NCBI GenBank assembly: GCA_041396905.1
Contig: JAWKXQ010000002.1
Coordinates: forward strand, 1 to 64,000
Direction of reading: 5' to 3'
DNA from: JACXVD01 sp020446665
Lineage (GTDB): Bacteria; Pseudomonadota; Alphaproteobacteria; Sphingomonadales; Sphingomonadaceae
Length of the DNA: 64,000 nucleotides
How positions within the stretch are numbered: position 1 is the stretch's first letter; each line of letters begins with the position of its first letter. Below, piece by piece: positions 18,456 to 26,797 of the stretch. Position numbers and translations under genes: made by a program. Below the pieces are notes generated by a model, which ran no database searches, had not been told where the DNA came from, and saw only the letters and a list, made by a program, of their open reading frames with translations.

Positions 18456-18658
18456 TGCGCACAACACATCTCGACGCCACCGTCCGCCTCTATTTCCTCG
18501 ACGTGGAAACCGAAGGCGGCGCAGCGGAGACCCTGTTCTACGGCCCGCTCAGCGAAGCCATGGACATGGCCGCACGCCAACCAGAGGAAGTGCAGGCCGG
18601 CCTGTTCCTGGCGACAGACAATGACGTGGTGGCTTATCTTGATCTGATAGAGGGATAA
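18455..18658 (+). CDS. conserved-looking small protein of unknown function
   Basis: A 67-residue acidic protein (MRTTHLDATVRLYFLDVETEG... to ...DNDVVAYLDLIEG). No motif is recognised. It is taken as real because its ATG overlaps the preceding stop in a TGATG arrangement, codon use matches the neighbours, and a terminator-like hairpin follows its stop at once. Confidence 0.7.
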   Translation: MRTTHLDATVRLYFLDVETEGGAAETLFYGPLSEAMDMAARQPEEVQAGLFLATDNDVVAYLDLIEG

Positions 18659-18666
18659 GAAAGAAA

Positions 18667-18692
18667 GGGCAGGCAGTCTGCACTGCCCGCCC
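18667..18692. terminator. bidirectional terminator between convergent genes
   Basis: GGGCAGGCAGT pairs with ACTGCCCGCCC over 11 bp with one mismatch and a 4-base loop, followed by TCCCATTTTC. It stands between the plus-strand greB cluster and the minus-strand flotillin gene, so it can serve both. Confidence 0.7.
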
Positions 18693-18715
18693 TCCCATTT
18701 TCAGTTTCGCCAACT

Positions 18716-20455
18716 TTACTCGTCCGAAGTCGGTGCGGCTTTCGCTGCTGGCTTCGGCGCAGCCCTCACCTTCGCAGGGGCTGGCTCGGCTTCTTCCGCT
18801 TCGCTGGCTTCTGCTGCTGCCGGGCCCTTCACCAGCCCGTTAAGCGAGCTGCCATCAAGGCCCAGTTCCTTCATCAGCCCGTCCAGCACAGGGGCCTGTG
18901 CGCGATAGGCGAGCGCGGCTGAGACAGCATCATTGGCAAGATTGCCCGTGCCGCCGCCAGCACCGCCGACACTGGCTGTGCCCGAGGCACCGCCCTTGCC
19001 GCCATTGGTGAGGCCATCGACCTGCACGATCTTGATGCTTTCGATCGCTTCCATCGGTTTCGCGCTTTCACGCACCACCTCGGGCAGGACCTTGAGCAAC
19101 GCCATCTTGGTCTGCAGGCTGATCTGGTCGGAGGACAGGATATTGGCTGCCTCGTTGATTGCCCGCTGGCCGGCGGCCTCCACTTCGAAGCGGACGCGGG
19201 CCGCTTCGGCACGCAGCTTCTCGGCTTCGGCCTCACCTTCGGCTTCGCGCCGCATGGCTTCGGCCTTGTTGGTGGCCGCATCCTTCTCGGCTTCGGCTTC
19301 GACCTTGATCTTGATCGCATCGCGTTCGGCAATCTTGGCCGCTTCGATCAGTTCGATCTTCTTCTGACGCTCTGCGATCTCGCTTTCGCGGCTGGTCGCA
19401 ACCTGTTCCTCAGCGGCCACCGCCTTGGCGCGGGCTGCATCGGCTTCGGCCTTGGCCTGGCTTTCCTCGCGGCTCTTGTTCTGCACCGCGATCTGCTGTT
19501 CCTGCCGGGCGATTTCCAGCGCACGCTGCTGGTCAATCCGCGCTTCTTCGACGAGACGATCCGCCTCGATCTGCTGGGCATCGACCTGCTTCTTGGCTTC
19601 GATCCGCGCAGCATCGGCTTCGCGGCTCCGTTCGGCCTGTTCGCGGGCGATTTCAGCCGCCTGCGCCGCGCGCCGCACTTCCACTTCGCGTTCCTGCTCC
19701 AGCCGCGCATATTCATTGTCGCGCGCGATCTGGAAACTGCGCTGGTCCGCTTCGAGGTTCTTCGACTCCATCTGAACGCGGGTGTCCTGCTCGATATCGT
19801 TGCGCAGCTTCTTGCGCGCTTCGATCTGCTCGGTGAGCTTGGTCAGGCCTTCCGCGTCAAAGGCGTTGTTGGCGTTGAAATGCTCGATGCTGGTCTGATC
19901 GAGACCGGTCAGCGAGACCGATTCCAGTTCCAGCCCGTTCATCGCCAGATCGTTGGAAGAAACCTGCTGCACTTTCTGGACGAATTCCGCCCGCTGTTCG
20001 TGCAACTCGTTCATGGTCATGCCCGCCGCGACAGAGCGCAGCGCGTCCACGAACTTGCCTTCCACCAGATCCTTCAACGCTTCGGGAATCATGGTCCGCT
20101 GGCCCAGCGTCTGCGCAGCCATTGCAATGGCCCCCGCATCGGGCCGCACGCGGACATAGAATTCCGCCTTCACGTCGATCCGCAAGCGGTCGAGCGTGAT
20201 CAGCGCTTCATTGTCCCGGCGCACCACGGGCAGCACGACGGTGTTCATGTTCACCGGCATGGTTTCGTGGAATACCGGCAGCACCAGCGCGCCGCCATTC
20301 ATCACGACCTTTTCCCCGCCCACGCCGGTACGTACGAAGGCAACTTCCTTCGATGCACGACGATAGAGCTTGGTCAGGGTGACAAAGAATACCAGCAGGA
20401 CGATCAGGGCAGAGCCCACGATCACGCCAATATTGATCAGATTTTCGCTTAACAT
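18716..20455 (-). CDS. flotillin family protein (YqiK-like)
   Basis: A 579-residue protein: one N-terminal membrane helix (IGVIVGSALIVLLVFFVTLTKL, residues ~7-28), an SPFH/band-7 domain (~30-200), a long Ala/Glu/Arg-rich coiled coil (~215-430) and a C-terminal region with MALLKVLPEVVRESAKPMEAIESIKIVQVDG, a flotillin hallmark. Flotillins oligomerise at membrane microdomains. It lies 27 bp after the OB-fold membrane protein at 20483-21118, the YqiJ-YqiK arrangement. The C-terminal tail is Ala/Pro/Lys-rich. It converges on the greB cluster, with a shared terminator. Confidence 0.92.
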   Translation of the reverse strand: MLSENLINIGVIVGSALIVLLVFFVTLTKLYRRASKEVAFVRTGVGGEKVVMNGGALVLPVFHETMPVNMNTVVLPVVRRDNEALITLDRLRIDVKAEFYVRVRPDAGAIAMAAQTLGQRTMIPEALKDLVEGKFVDALRSVAAGMTMNELHEQRAEFVQKVQQVSSNDLAMNGLELESVSLTGLDQTSIEHFNANNAFDAEGLTKLTEQIEARKKLRNDIEQDTRVQMESKNLEADQRSFQIARDNEYARLEQEREVEVRRAAQAAEIAREQAERSREADAARIEAKKQVDAQQIEADRLVEEARIDQQRALEIARQEQQIAVQNKSREESQAKAEADAARAKAVAAEEQVATSRESEIAERQKKIELIEAAKIAERDAIKIKVEAEAEKDAATNKAEAMRREAEGEAEAEKLRAEAARVRFEVEAAGQRAINEAANILSSDQISLQTKMALLKVLPEVVRESAKPMEAIESIKIVQVDGLTNGGKGGASGTASVGGAGGGTGNLANDAVSAALAYRAQAPVLDGLMKELGLDGSSLNGLVKGPAAAEASEAEEAEPAPAKVRAAPKPAAKAAPTSDE

Positions 20456-20482
20456 TTTCGTTCTCCAAAATTCTCTAGAGGC

Positions 20483-21118
20483 TCAGTCTGCAGGGGCCAG
20501 GCGGCGATCCTGCACCTCCACCGCGAAGAAGGTTTCCCCTTCGCGGCGAACGAGCAAGATCTCGTCGCCTTCTGCCAGCTCTGCCGAGCCATCATGCGGT
20601 TCGACCATGACGTGATGCGTCATGCCAAACCGGTCCTTCACCTGTGCCCGGGCGGCATAGCCTTGCCGTGCCGTACCCGTGGCGATCCTTGCGCGGTGGC
20701 CGACCAATGTGTCGGTGCTCACCGCCGTTGTTTCATCTTTCGGCATCACCGCCGCGATCGGGCGGCTGACAAGGCCGGTGACGGGCAGTGAAAGCACGCC
20801 TGCCGCCAATCCGCCGAGCCACACATCCAACGGCGCGCCGAGGATATTCTGCGCCAGCGACTGGATGCCCACGCCAACCCCGGCAAAAATCGCCAGTTCC
20901 AGCGCCAGCCACATCATCAGGGGGAGCCTGCCGAACCCGATGATCGACAGCATCCCGTCGATCATTCCAAGCCCGCCATCGGCATCTGCCGCAAGATCGA
21001 TATCGCCATCGGCGTCGATCTCGAAATCGCCCAATCCGATCAGTTGCAACAGCGCGAGGACAAGCATCAGCACCAGTGCAGCCGCGAAAGGCAAATTATA
21101 GTCGGCGAGGAGGTTCAT
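20483..21118 (-). CDS. YqiJ/NfeD-like membrane protein with OB-fold
   Basis: A 211-residue protein with three hydrophobic segments (residues ~10-28, 65-90 and 95-120), a short acidic DFEIDADGDIDLAADADGG stretch after the first, and a C-terminal OB-fold (LVGHRARIATGTARQGYAARAQVKDRFGMTHHVMVEP...EGDEILLVRREGETFFAVEV). This is the partner that precedes flotillin in yqiJ-yqiK operons. The start ATG 21118 gives a membrane-inserted N-terminus (MNLLADYNLPFAAALVLML). Confidence 0.88.
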   Translation of the reverse strand: MNLLADYNLPFAAALVLMLVLALLQLIGLGDFEIDADGDIDLAADADGGLGMIDGMLSIIGFGRLPLMMWLALELAIFAGVGVGIQSLAQNILGAPLDVWLGGLAAGVLSLPVTGLVSRPIAAVMPKDETTAVSTDTLVGHRARIATGTARQGYAARAQVKDRFGMTHHVMVEPHDGSAELAEGDEILLVRREGETFFAVEVQDRRLAPAD

Positions 21119-21298
21119 CGCCCCTCTCCCCAGCCGGAAAACATCTCTTTTCTCCTAGCGAACCGGGGGTTTACCCGATTCTCTTGCCCCCAGATTAGAG
21201 ACGAGATTCGCCCCCGAATCCAGCAAAACCGGATAGCGATATGCCGATTTTCGACTCGGGTCTTTGCGCGAGGCCCCCGGTCGATTAGGGACGATATC

Positions 21299-21793
21299 GT
21301 GACGTCTCTATATCGCCTCGCCCCCCTGCTCGCTCTCGCGCTTGCCGCGCCCCTTGCCGCCAAGGACAGCCTTGGCATGTTCGATAGCTGGGGCGCCTTT
21401 CGCGACAGCAATGTGCCGCGCTGCTATGCGATTGCGAAGCCCGAACCGAGCAAGCTGGCGCGCGATTACGAACCCTATGTCGCCATTGGCACCTGGCCCA
21501 AACGCGGCCTGCGCGGACAGGTCCATTTCCGCCTCTCACGCAAGATGGCCGCCAATGCGCTGATCACGCTGGTGGTGGGCGACCGGCGCTTTGAACTTAC
21601 CGGCGGCGGCGGCGATGCCTGGGCGCAGGACAAGGCGATGGATGCCGCCATCGTGGCCGCCATGCGCTCTGCCGGGTCAATGGTGATCGGCGCGAGCGAT
21701 GCCAGCGGCAAGCGTTTTTCCAACACATATGATCTTGCCGGTGCAGCCACTGCAATGGACGCCGCAACCGTGGGCTGCGCGCGCTATCGCTAG
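21299..21793 (+). CDS. exported protein of unknown function, possibly IalB-like
   Basis: A 164-residue protein started at GTG 21299, giving a signal peptide (TSLYRLAPLLALALAAPLAAKDS). The mature part (MFDSWGAFRDSNVPRCYAIAKPE...YVAIGTWPKRGLRGQVHFRLSRK...FELTGGGGDAWAQDKAMDAAIVAAMRSAGSM) resembles proteins from sphingomonads that I recall being labelled invasion-associated locus B family, but I cannot confirm that. The frame is open upstream to 21044 over the start of the divergent yqiJ gene; no ATG gives a better start. It stands alone between the flotillin operon and a MITE-like repeat. Confidence 0.7.
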   Translation: MTSLYRLAPLLALALAAPLAAKDSLGMFDSWGAFRDSNVPRCYAIAKPEPSKLARDYEPYVAIGTWPKRGLRGQVHFRLSRKMAANALITLVVGDRRFELTGGGGDAWAQDKAMDAAIVAAMRSAGSMVIGASDASGKRFSNTYDLAGAATAMDAATVGCARYR

Positions 21794-21803
21794 GACTTAG
21801 CGC

Positions 21804-22073
21804 CTAGGGTCAGGACCCCTTAATCGCGCTATCGAGGTTTGAAGCAAAATGGCTCAGGGCGAGGAGGATTGGCGAAGGAATATGTCCATCTTTCAAGCCA
21901 ATCTGACGTGGCACTGGGCCATTTTGGTCAAATCCCGCAGGGACGCCTGAATGGCTTCCATCTCGGCCAAAAACACGCTTGGAAAGACATCCAGTCTTCC
22001 CGGCGCGCATTTTCGTCCGATATGTTCGCCATTCAGGCGCCTCGACAGCGTGATTAAGGGGTCCTGACCCTAG
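21804..22073. repeat. MITE-like element with terminal inverted repeats
   Basis: A 270-bp sequence bounded by near-perfect inverted repeats. The outer 22 bases (21804-21825 beginning CTAGGGTCAGGACCCC, and 22052-22073) match exactly; pairing continues for 12 more bases with two mismatches (to 21837 and from 22040). It fills the gap between the exported protein and rlmN. Short open frames inside (for example on the minus strand 21810-22283, ending in DSAIKGS) run through the repeat ends, as expected of a non-coding mobile repeat. No transposase is present. Confidence 0.75.
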
Positions 22074-22107
22074 CTTTTCACGCCCCGCGCCCCTATATGC
22101 GCGCGCC

Positions 22108-23352
22108 ATGGCCGATACTGCACTCATGCCCATTGCCGGACAGGTTGATCCGGTGCCCGTCGCGCGCGACATTACGCCGCGCGAGGATGGGCGCGTGGAT
22201 CTGCTCGGCCTGCCCAAGAAGCGGATCACTGAGCTGTTTGCCGAGGCCGGGCTGGATGCCAAACAGGCGAAATTGCGCGCCAAGCAGGTCTATCACTGGA
22301 TCTATCATCGCGGGGTGAGCGAATTCGAAGCGATGACCGATATCGCCAAGACCATGCGCCCCTGGCTGACCGAACGCTTCGTAATCTCGCGGCCCGAAGT
22401 GGTCGAAGCGCAACACAGCACCGACGGCACGCGCAAATGGTTGCTGCGCACGGCCGACGGGCATGATTTCGAAATGGTCTTCATCCCCGATGCCGATCGC
22501 GGAACCCTGTGCGTTTCCAGCCAGGTCGGCTGCACGCTCAATTGTCGTTTCTGCCATACCGGCACGATGAAGCTGGTGCGCAACCTCACCCCCGGCGAGA
22601 TTGTCGGACAAGTGATGCTGGCGCGCGACGCGCTGGGCGAATGGCCCAAGGGCCGGATGGACATGCCGGACGAAGAAACCCCGTCCGAATATACTGCCGA
22701 TGGCCGCCTGCTCACCAATATCGTGATGATGGGCATGGGCGAGCCGCTCTATAATTTCGACAATGTGAAAAGTGCGCTGCAGCTTGTGATGGATGGCGAA
22801 GGGCTGGCCCTGTCCAAGCGGCGGATCACCCTTTCTACCAGCGGCGTAGTGCCGATGATGGATCGCTGCGGGCAGGAAATCGGCGTGAACCTTGCCGTGT
22901 CGCTCCATGCTGTGACCAAGGATATTCGCGACGAGATTGTCCCGATCAACAAGAAATACGGGATCGAGCAATTGCTGCAGGCCTGCGCCGATTATCCCGG
23001 TGCCAGCAATGCCCGGCGCATCACTTTCGAATATGTGATGCTGAAGGACAAGAATGACAGCGATGATGACGCGCGCGAGCTGATCCGGCTGATCAAGCAG
23101 TACAAGCTGCCTGCCAAGGTCAATCTCATCCCCTTCAACCCCTGGCCCGGTGCGCCCTATGAATGCTCCACGCCGGACCGGGTGCGGGCTTTCTCCAACA
23201 TGATCTTCGAAGCCGGGATCAGCGCCCCGGTGCGCACCCCGCGCGGGCAGGATATTGATGCGGCTTGCGGCCAGCTGAAGACCAGCGCCCAGAAGAAGAG
23301 CCGCGCCGAGCGTGACCGCGAAGCGGCAGAAGCGGCAGCGTCCGAAGCATGA
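22108..23352 (+). CDS. rlmN: 23S rRNA (adenine(2503)-C(2))-methyltransferase RlmN
   Basis: A 414-residue radical SAM methyltransferase. The 4Fe-4S-binding CxxxCxxC is C142-C146-C149 (GCTLNCRFC). Further family motifs are NIVMMGMGEPLYNFDNV, ITLSTSGVVPMMDRCG, VSLHAVTKDIRDEIVPINKKY and PFNPWPGAPYECS. It methylates A2503 of 23S rRNA and A37 of some tRNAs. The conserved methyl-carrying cysteine region (ISAPVRTPRGQDIDAACGQL) is present. A C-terminal Arg/Ala/Glu tail is a little longer than usual. Its stop overlaps the next gene by 4 nt, and it opens a seven-gene coupled cluster. Confidence 0.96.
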   Translation: MADTALMPIAGQVDPVPVARDITPREDGRVDLLGLPKKRITELFAEAGLDAKQAKLRAKQVYHWIYHRGVSEFEAMTDIAKTMRPWLTERFVISRPEVVEAQHSTDGTRKWLLRTADGHDFEMVFIPDADRGTLCVSSQVGCTLNCRFCHTGTMKLVRNLTPGEIVGQVMLARDALGEWPKGRMDMPDEETPSEYTADGRLLTNIVMMGMGEPLYNFDNVKSALQLVMDGEGLALSKRRITLSTSGVVPMMDRCGQEIGVNLAVSLHAVTKDIRDEIVPINKKYGIEQLLQACADYPGASNARRITFEYVMLKDKNDSDDDARELIRLIKQYKLPAKVNLIPFNPWPGAPYECSTPDRVRAFSNMIFEAGISAPVRTPRGQDIDAACGQLKTSAQKKSRAERDREAAEAAASEA

Positions 23353-23948
23353 GCGACCCGGGGACGCTTGGCTTCTACGAAGAACAGGCATCGCGCTATA
23401 CGGACAAATTCGGGCAGACGCCCAGCCGCGATCTTGACCCGTTTCTCGACCGGCTGAGCCCGGGTGCGTCTGTCCTCGAACTCGGCTGCGGCGGCGGACA
23501 GGACTCCGCCCATATGCAGGCACGCGGCTATAGCATTGATGCGACTGACGGGACCGCGGCGATGGTCGATGCTGCCAATGCGCGATATGCCATCGGTGCG
23601 CGGCTGCTGCGGTTTGACCAGATAACTGCCGACGCCGCCTATGACGGGGTCTGGGCGCATGCCTGCCTTATCCATGTTGCGCGGGCGGATTTTCCTGACG
23701 TGCTCCGCGCTATTTACCGCGCCTTGCGACCCGGCGGCTGGCATTATGCCAATTTCAAGCTGGGTGATGGCGAAGGACGCGACCCGCTGGGGCGGCTGCA
23801 TAATTTTCCCGACAGCGCATGGCTGCAAAAGCAGTATGGCGATGTCGGCTTCGACATTGTCGAAAGCTGCAAATATCGTGGTGAGGGTGCCGATGGTGTG
23901 GTGCGGGACTGGTATTCGCTGATTGTCCAGAAAGGTGTGCCAGCATGA
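23349..23948 (+). CDS. class I SAM-dependent methyltransferase (TehB-like)
   Basis: A 199-residue enzyme with motif I VLELGCGGGQDSAHMQARG, the acidic end of strand 2 (IDATDGTAAMVDAAN), YDGVWAHACLIHVARADFPDVL and RALRPGGWHYANFK. The pattern is that of small Methyltransf_25/TehB-type methyltransferases; the substrate is unknown. Its ATG overlaps the rlmN stop and its stop overlaps the MOSC gene start (both ATGA). Confidence 0.85.
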   Translation: MSDPGTLGFYEEQASRYTDKFGQTPSRDLDPFLDRLSPGASVLELGCGGGQDSAHMQARGYSIDATDGTAAMVDAANARYAIGARLLRFDQITADAAYDGVWAHACLIHVARADFPDVLRAIYRALRPGGWHYANFKLGDGEGRDPLGRLHNFPDSAWLQKQYGDVGFDIVESCKYRGEGADGVVRDWYSLIVQKGVPA

Positions 23949-24592
23949 ATTTTACGCTCGGCCCGATCATGACCGGCACGATCCACCCCTTTCGCGGGGA
24001 GGAAGGCAGCGCCATTGCCAAGCGCCCGGTCAGCGGTTCTGTGCGGATTGGCCCGCTGGGTATCGAAGGCGATGAACAGGCGGACCGGGTCCATCATGGC
24101 GGGGTGGACAAGGCGATCCACCACTATCCGCTCGATCATTATCCCTTTTGGCGCGAAGAATTGGGCGAGCACGATCTCCTGCGTGCGCCGGGCGGGTTTG
24201 GCGAAAATATCTCCACCACCGGTCTGACGGAGTGCGACTTGCTGATTGGCGACCGGCTGCGGCTCGGCACTGCGCTGGTGGAGGTCAGCCAGGGGCGTCA
24301 GCCCTGCTGGAAGCTCGACCATCGCTTCCAGCGCAAGGGCGTAACCGCGCGGATCATCGCGACGGGGCGATCGGGCTGGTATTACCGCGTGCTGGAGCCG
24401 GGTATGGCGCAGCAAGGCGACAGGCTGGAGCTGGTCGAACGCGGCGCGGAAAACTGGAGCGTGGAGCGCGTATTCCGCCTGCTGCTGCCCGGAAAGCCTG
24501 ATCGCGACGGAGCCGAAATCCGGCAATTGCTGGACCTGCCGCAGCTTGCCGATGCGTGGAAAGTGCGGGCTCGCAAATTGCTGGATGGGTAA
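23945..24592 (+). CDS. MOSC domain-containing protein (YiiM-like)
   Basis: A 215-residue protein. The MOSC core has the shape GPLGIEGDEQADRVHHGGVDKAIHHYPLDHYPFWREEL, then GGFGENISTTGLTECDLLIGDRLRLGTALVEVSQGRQPCWKL with the conserved cysteine, and a C-terminal helical 3-alpha domain (QLLDLPQLADAWKVRARKLL). MOSC proteins such as YiiM are molybdenum cofactor-dependent reductases of N-hydroxylated compounds. Location in the same coupled cluster as a molybdopterin-binding enzyme (26794-27558) agrees with a molybdenum theme. Confidence 0.9.
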   Translation: MNFTLGPIMTGTIHPFRGEEGSAIAKRPVSGSVRIGPLGIEGDEQADRVHHGGVDKAIHHYPLDHYPFWREELGEHDLLRAPGGFGENISTTGLTECDLLIGDRLRLGTALVEVSQGRQPCWKLDHRFQRKGVTARIIATGRSGWYYRVLEPGMAQQGDRLELVERGAENWSVERVFRLLLPGKPDRDGAEIRQLLDLPQLADAWKVRARKLLDG

Positions 24593-24669
24593 AAACAAAC
24601 GCCGCCAATGGCTTGGCAATAGAGGCCGGACTGCCTAGCGTCACCACCAGTCAAGTGTGGGGCCAAGTA

Positions 24670-25350
24670 ATGCAGGCAATCCTTGCCGATCTGACCAATC
24701 CGGAAAACGCCTTCGGGCATCTCTCCTACATCTTCCTCATTGCATCGATGATGATGACCTCTTTGCGCAAGCTGCGCATTCTTGCCCTTTGCAGCGGTCT
24801 GGCGGCGATGGCGCATTTTCTGCTGCGTACGCAGGACAATGTCAGCCTTGCCTGGGAAGCGATCTTTACGCTTACCAATGCCACCCAGCTGGCGATCCTG
24901 ATCTACCGTTCGCGCAAGCTCGACCTGCGCGAGAAAGAACGCGCCCTTGTCGAGGATACGCTTGGTTTTGACGACGCACTCGACTGGCGGCGGCTGCTGG
25001 CGCTGGTGGATTGGCGCGATGTGGACGTGGGCGAAGTGCTGATGGAGCAGGGAACGCAAAGCCCGCCATTGATTTACATTGCCAGCGGCGCGGCAATGAT
25101 CGAGGATCAGGGCAAGATGGTGGGTGTGTGCGGTCCGGGGGATTTCGTGGGCGAAATGAGCCTTGTTTCAGGCAATCCGGCCTCTGCCACCGTGCGCGCA
25201 ACCAACCGCCTGCACATTGCCGTGTTTGATCCCGTGAAGCTTGATCAGACATTGTCGCGTTCGCAGGATATGCGCTCGGCGCTGATGGCGGCCTTCAACC
25301 GGGGCCTCGCCGCCAAGGTCCTGCGCATGAACGAGACGCGCGCGTCGTGA
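24670..25350 (+). CDS. membrane protein with cyclic-nucleotide-binding domain (Popeye-like)
   Basis: A 226-residue protein. The first ~90 residues have two to three hydrophobic helices (SYIFLIASMMMTSLRKLRILALCSGLAAMAHFLL and AIFTLTNATQLAILIY). A cNMP-binding beta-roll follows (VDVGEVLMEQGTQSPPLIYIASGAAMIEDQGKMVGVCGPGDFVGEMSLVSGNPASATVRATNRLHIAVFD) with the PGDFVGEMSL phosphate-binding cassette. This short-TM plus cNMP domain layout is like eukaryotic Popeye proteins. It is the same length as, and clearly similar to, 40610-41290. Start: ATG 24670 was chosen because the longer frame overlaps the MOSC gene. The stop overlaps the SDR start (GTGA). Confidence 0.85.
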   Translation: MQAILADLTNPENAFGHLSYIFLIASMMMTSLRKLRILALCSGLAAMAHFLLRTQDNVSLAWEAIFTLTNATQLAILIYRSRKLDLREKERALVEDTLGFDDALDWRRLLALVDWRDVDVGEVLMEQGTQSPPLIYIASGAAMIEDQGKMVGVCGPGDFVGEMSLVSGNPASATVRATNRLHIAVFDPVKLDQTLSRSQDMRSALMAAFNRGLAAKVLRMNETRAS

Positions 25351-26126
25351 GCTGCCCGGTTGTCCTTGTCACAGGTGGCGCGCAGCGCCTCGGATCGGTC
25401 ATCGCCCGCGCCTTTGGCGAAGCAGGCTGGCATGTGGTGATCCATTACCGCTCGTCAGGCGACGCAGCACGACAACTGGCCGCCACCCTCCCCTCTGCCG
25501 AAACCGTGCAATGCGACCTCGCCGATGGCGATGCAGCGGTGAAAATGGTGCAGGATTTGGCTGCCCGCCTGCCCGATTGGCGCGTGCTGGTGAACAATAC
25601 AGCGGTTTTTGCCTCAGACGATGTAACCAAACTCGATCCCGCAACGAATGAGCGGGTGATGCAGATCAATGCCCGAACGCCGACCATGATGGCTCAGGCC
25701 TTTCTCGCCCACGCACAGGCGTATGGCGGGCGGCGCGTGATCAATATCACGGATCAGAAGCTGGAAAACCCGAACCCGGATTTCTTCAGCTACACGATGA
25801 GCAAGCATGCGCTGGCCAGCACCATCCCGATGCTCGCCCAGCTGAAAAGCGATGCGGGGGCGGCTGAACCGGATGACCGGGTCTATGGCATTGCGCCGGG
25901 CGCGATTCTGGCCAGCCATGACCAGACGGAAGAAGAGACCGAAGTCTCGCACAGGCTCAACCTGCTGCAACGGCGCACAGGAGCCGATGAAATCGCGCAG
26001 GCAGCGCTGTTCCTGGCTGAAGGCTGGCTGGCGACAGGGCACACTCTGTTCATTGACAGCGGCCAGCACCTGCTGAGCCAGAAACGCGACATCATCTATC
26101 TTGCACGGCAGGGGGAGACGGCATGA
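25347..26126 (+). CDS. SDR family oxidoreductase (pteridine reductase/FolM-like)
   Basis: A 259-residue short-chain dehydrogenase. The NAD(P)-binding motif is TGGAQRLG (residues ~9-16), followed by VVIHYRSSGD, LVNNTAVF and the catalytic YTMSK. The GAQRLG/IHYRSS pattern and the INITDQKLENPNPDFFSYTMSKHAL stretch resemble pteridine reductase or FolM-type dihydromonapterin reductases. Such a role would fit with the pterin-based molybdenum cofactor neighbours, but this is inference. The start is GTG 25347, overlapping the previous stop. Confidence 0.85.
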   Translation: MSCPVVLVTGGAQRLGSVIARAFGEAGWHVVIHYRSSGDAARQLAATLPSAETVQCDLADGDAAVKMVQDLAARLPDWRVLVNNTAVFASDDVTKLDPATNERVMQINARTPTMMAQAFLAHAQAYGGRRVINITDQKLENPNPDFFSYTMSKHALASTIPMLAQLKSDAGAAEPDDRVYGIAPGAILASHDQTEEETEVSHRLNLLQRRTGADEIAQAALFLAEGWLATGHTLFIDSGQHLLSQKRDIIYLARQGETA

Positions 26127-26797
26127 GCAAGACCAACAAGAAGCACGCGCTGACAACGCGGCTTTGGCATTGGCTGAACGTGATCTGCGTGATCATACTG
26201 TTCATGTCCGGCCTCAATATCTCAAACGCCCATCCACGGCTTTATTGGGGCGAATGGGGTTTTGCGCCGGAACATGCCTGGCTGTTCGTGCCGCGCTTTC
26301 CCGGCTGGATGACAATCCCGGACTATTACAGTCTGGCGGTGGCGCGCGACTGGCATGTCCTAATGGCCTGGCCCTTTGCGTTGGGGCTGTTGTTCATGTG
26401 GGTTAGCATGATCATCAACGGCCATTTCTGGCGTGATCTACGAACAACCCGTTCAGAATGGCGCCCTGCGGCCATCTGGAAGGATATTGTCGACCATCTC
26501 AGGCTGAAGTTCGAACATGAAGGGGTGAAGTTCAACTTCCTCCAGAAACTCGCCTATGGGTCCGTGCTTGGCATTCTCCTGCCCGGCATGGTGATTACCG
26601 GCATGGCGATCAGCCCGGGCATGGATGCCGCATGGCCGATCCTGACGGAAATGTTTGGCGGACGGCAAAGCGCCCGTTCGATCCACTTCCTCTTCGCATG
26701 GGGCCTGTTCGGCTTCTTCGTGATCCACATTGTGCTGGTGCTGCTGTCCAATCCGCTCAGGCAGCTGCGTGACATGATTACAGGAGGCAAGGCATGA
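26123..26797 (+). CDS. cytochrome b/b6-type membrane subunit
   Basis: A 224-residue membrane protein with about four transmembrane helices (WHWLNVICVIILFMSGLNI; DWHVLMAWPFALGLLFMWVSMI; LAYGSVLGILLPGMVITGMAI; IHFLFAWGLFGFFVIHIVLVLL) and His residues placed for haem ligation (RLWHWLN, DWHVLMAW, HFLFAW...VIHIV). This is the di-haem cytochrome b561/formate dehydrogenase gamma type. It overlaps both neighbours by 4 nt, and is the likely quinone-side electron partner of the molybdopterin protein encoded next, much like MsrQ for MsrP although not of the same family. Confidence 0.9.
   Translation: MSKTNKKHALTTRLWHWLNVICVIILFMSGLNISNAHPRLYWGEWGFAPEHAWLFVPRFPGWMTIPDYYSLAVARDWHVLMAWPFALGLLFMWVSMIINGHFWRDLRTTRSEWRPAAIWKDIVDHLRLKFEHEGVKFNFLQKLAYGSVLGILLPGMVITGMAISPGMDAAWPILTEMFGGRQSARSIHFLFAWGLFGFFVIHIVLVLLSNPLRQLRDMITGGKA

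Noticed and set aside
21810..22283. 157-codon minus-strand frame across the MITE-like element
   Set aside because: It runs through both inverted repeats and into the antisense of rlmN; no coding signature.
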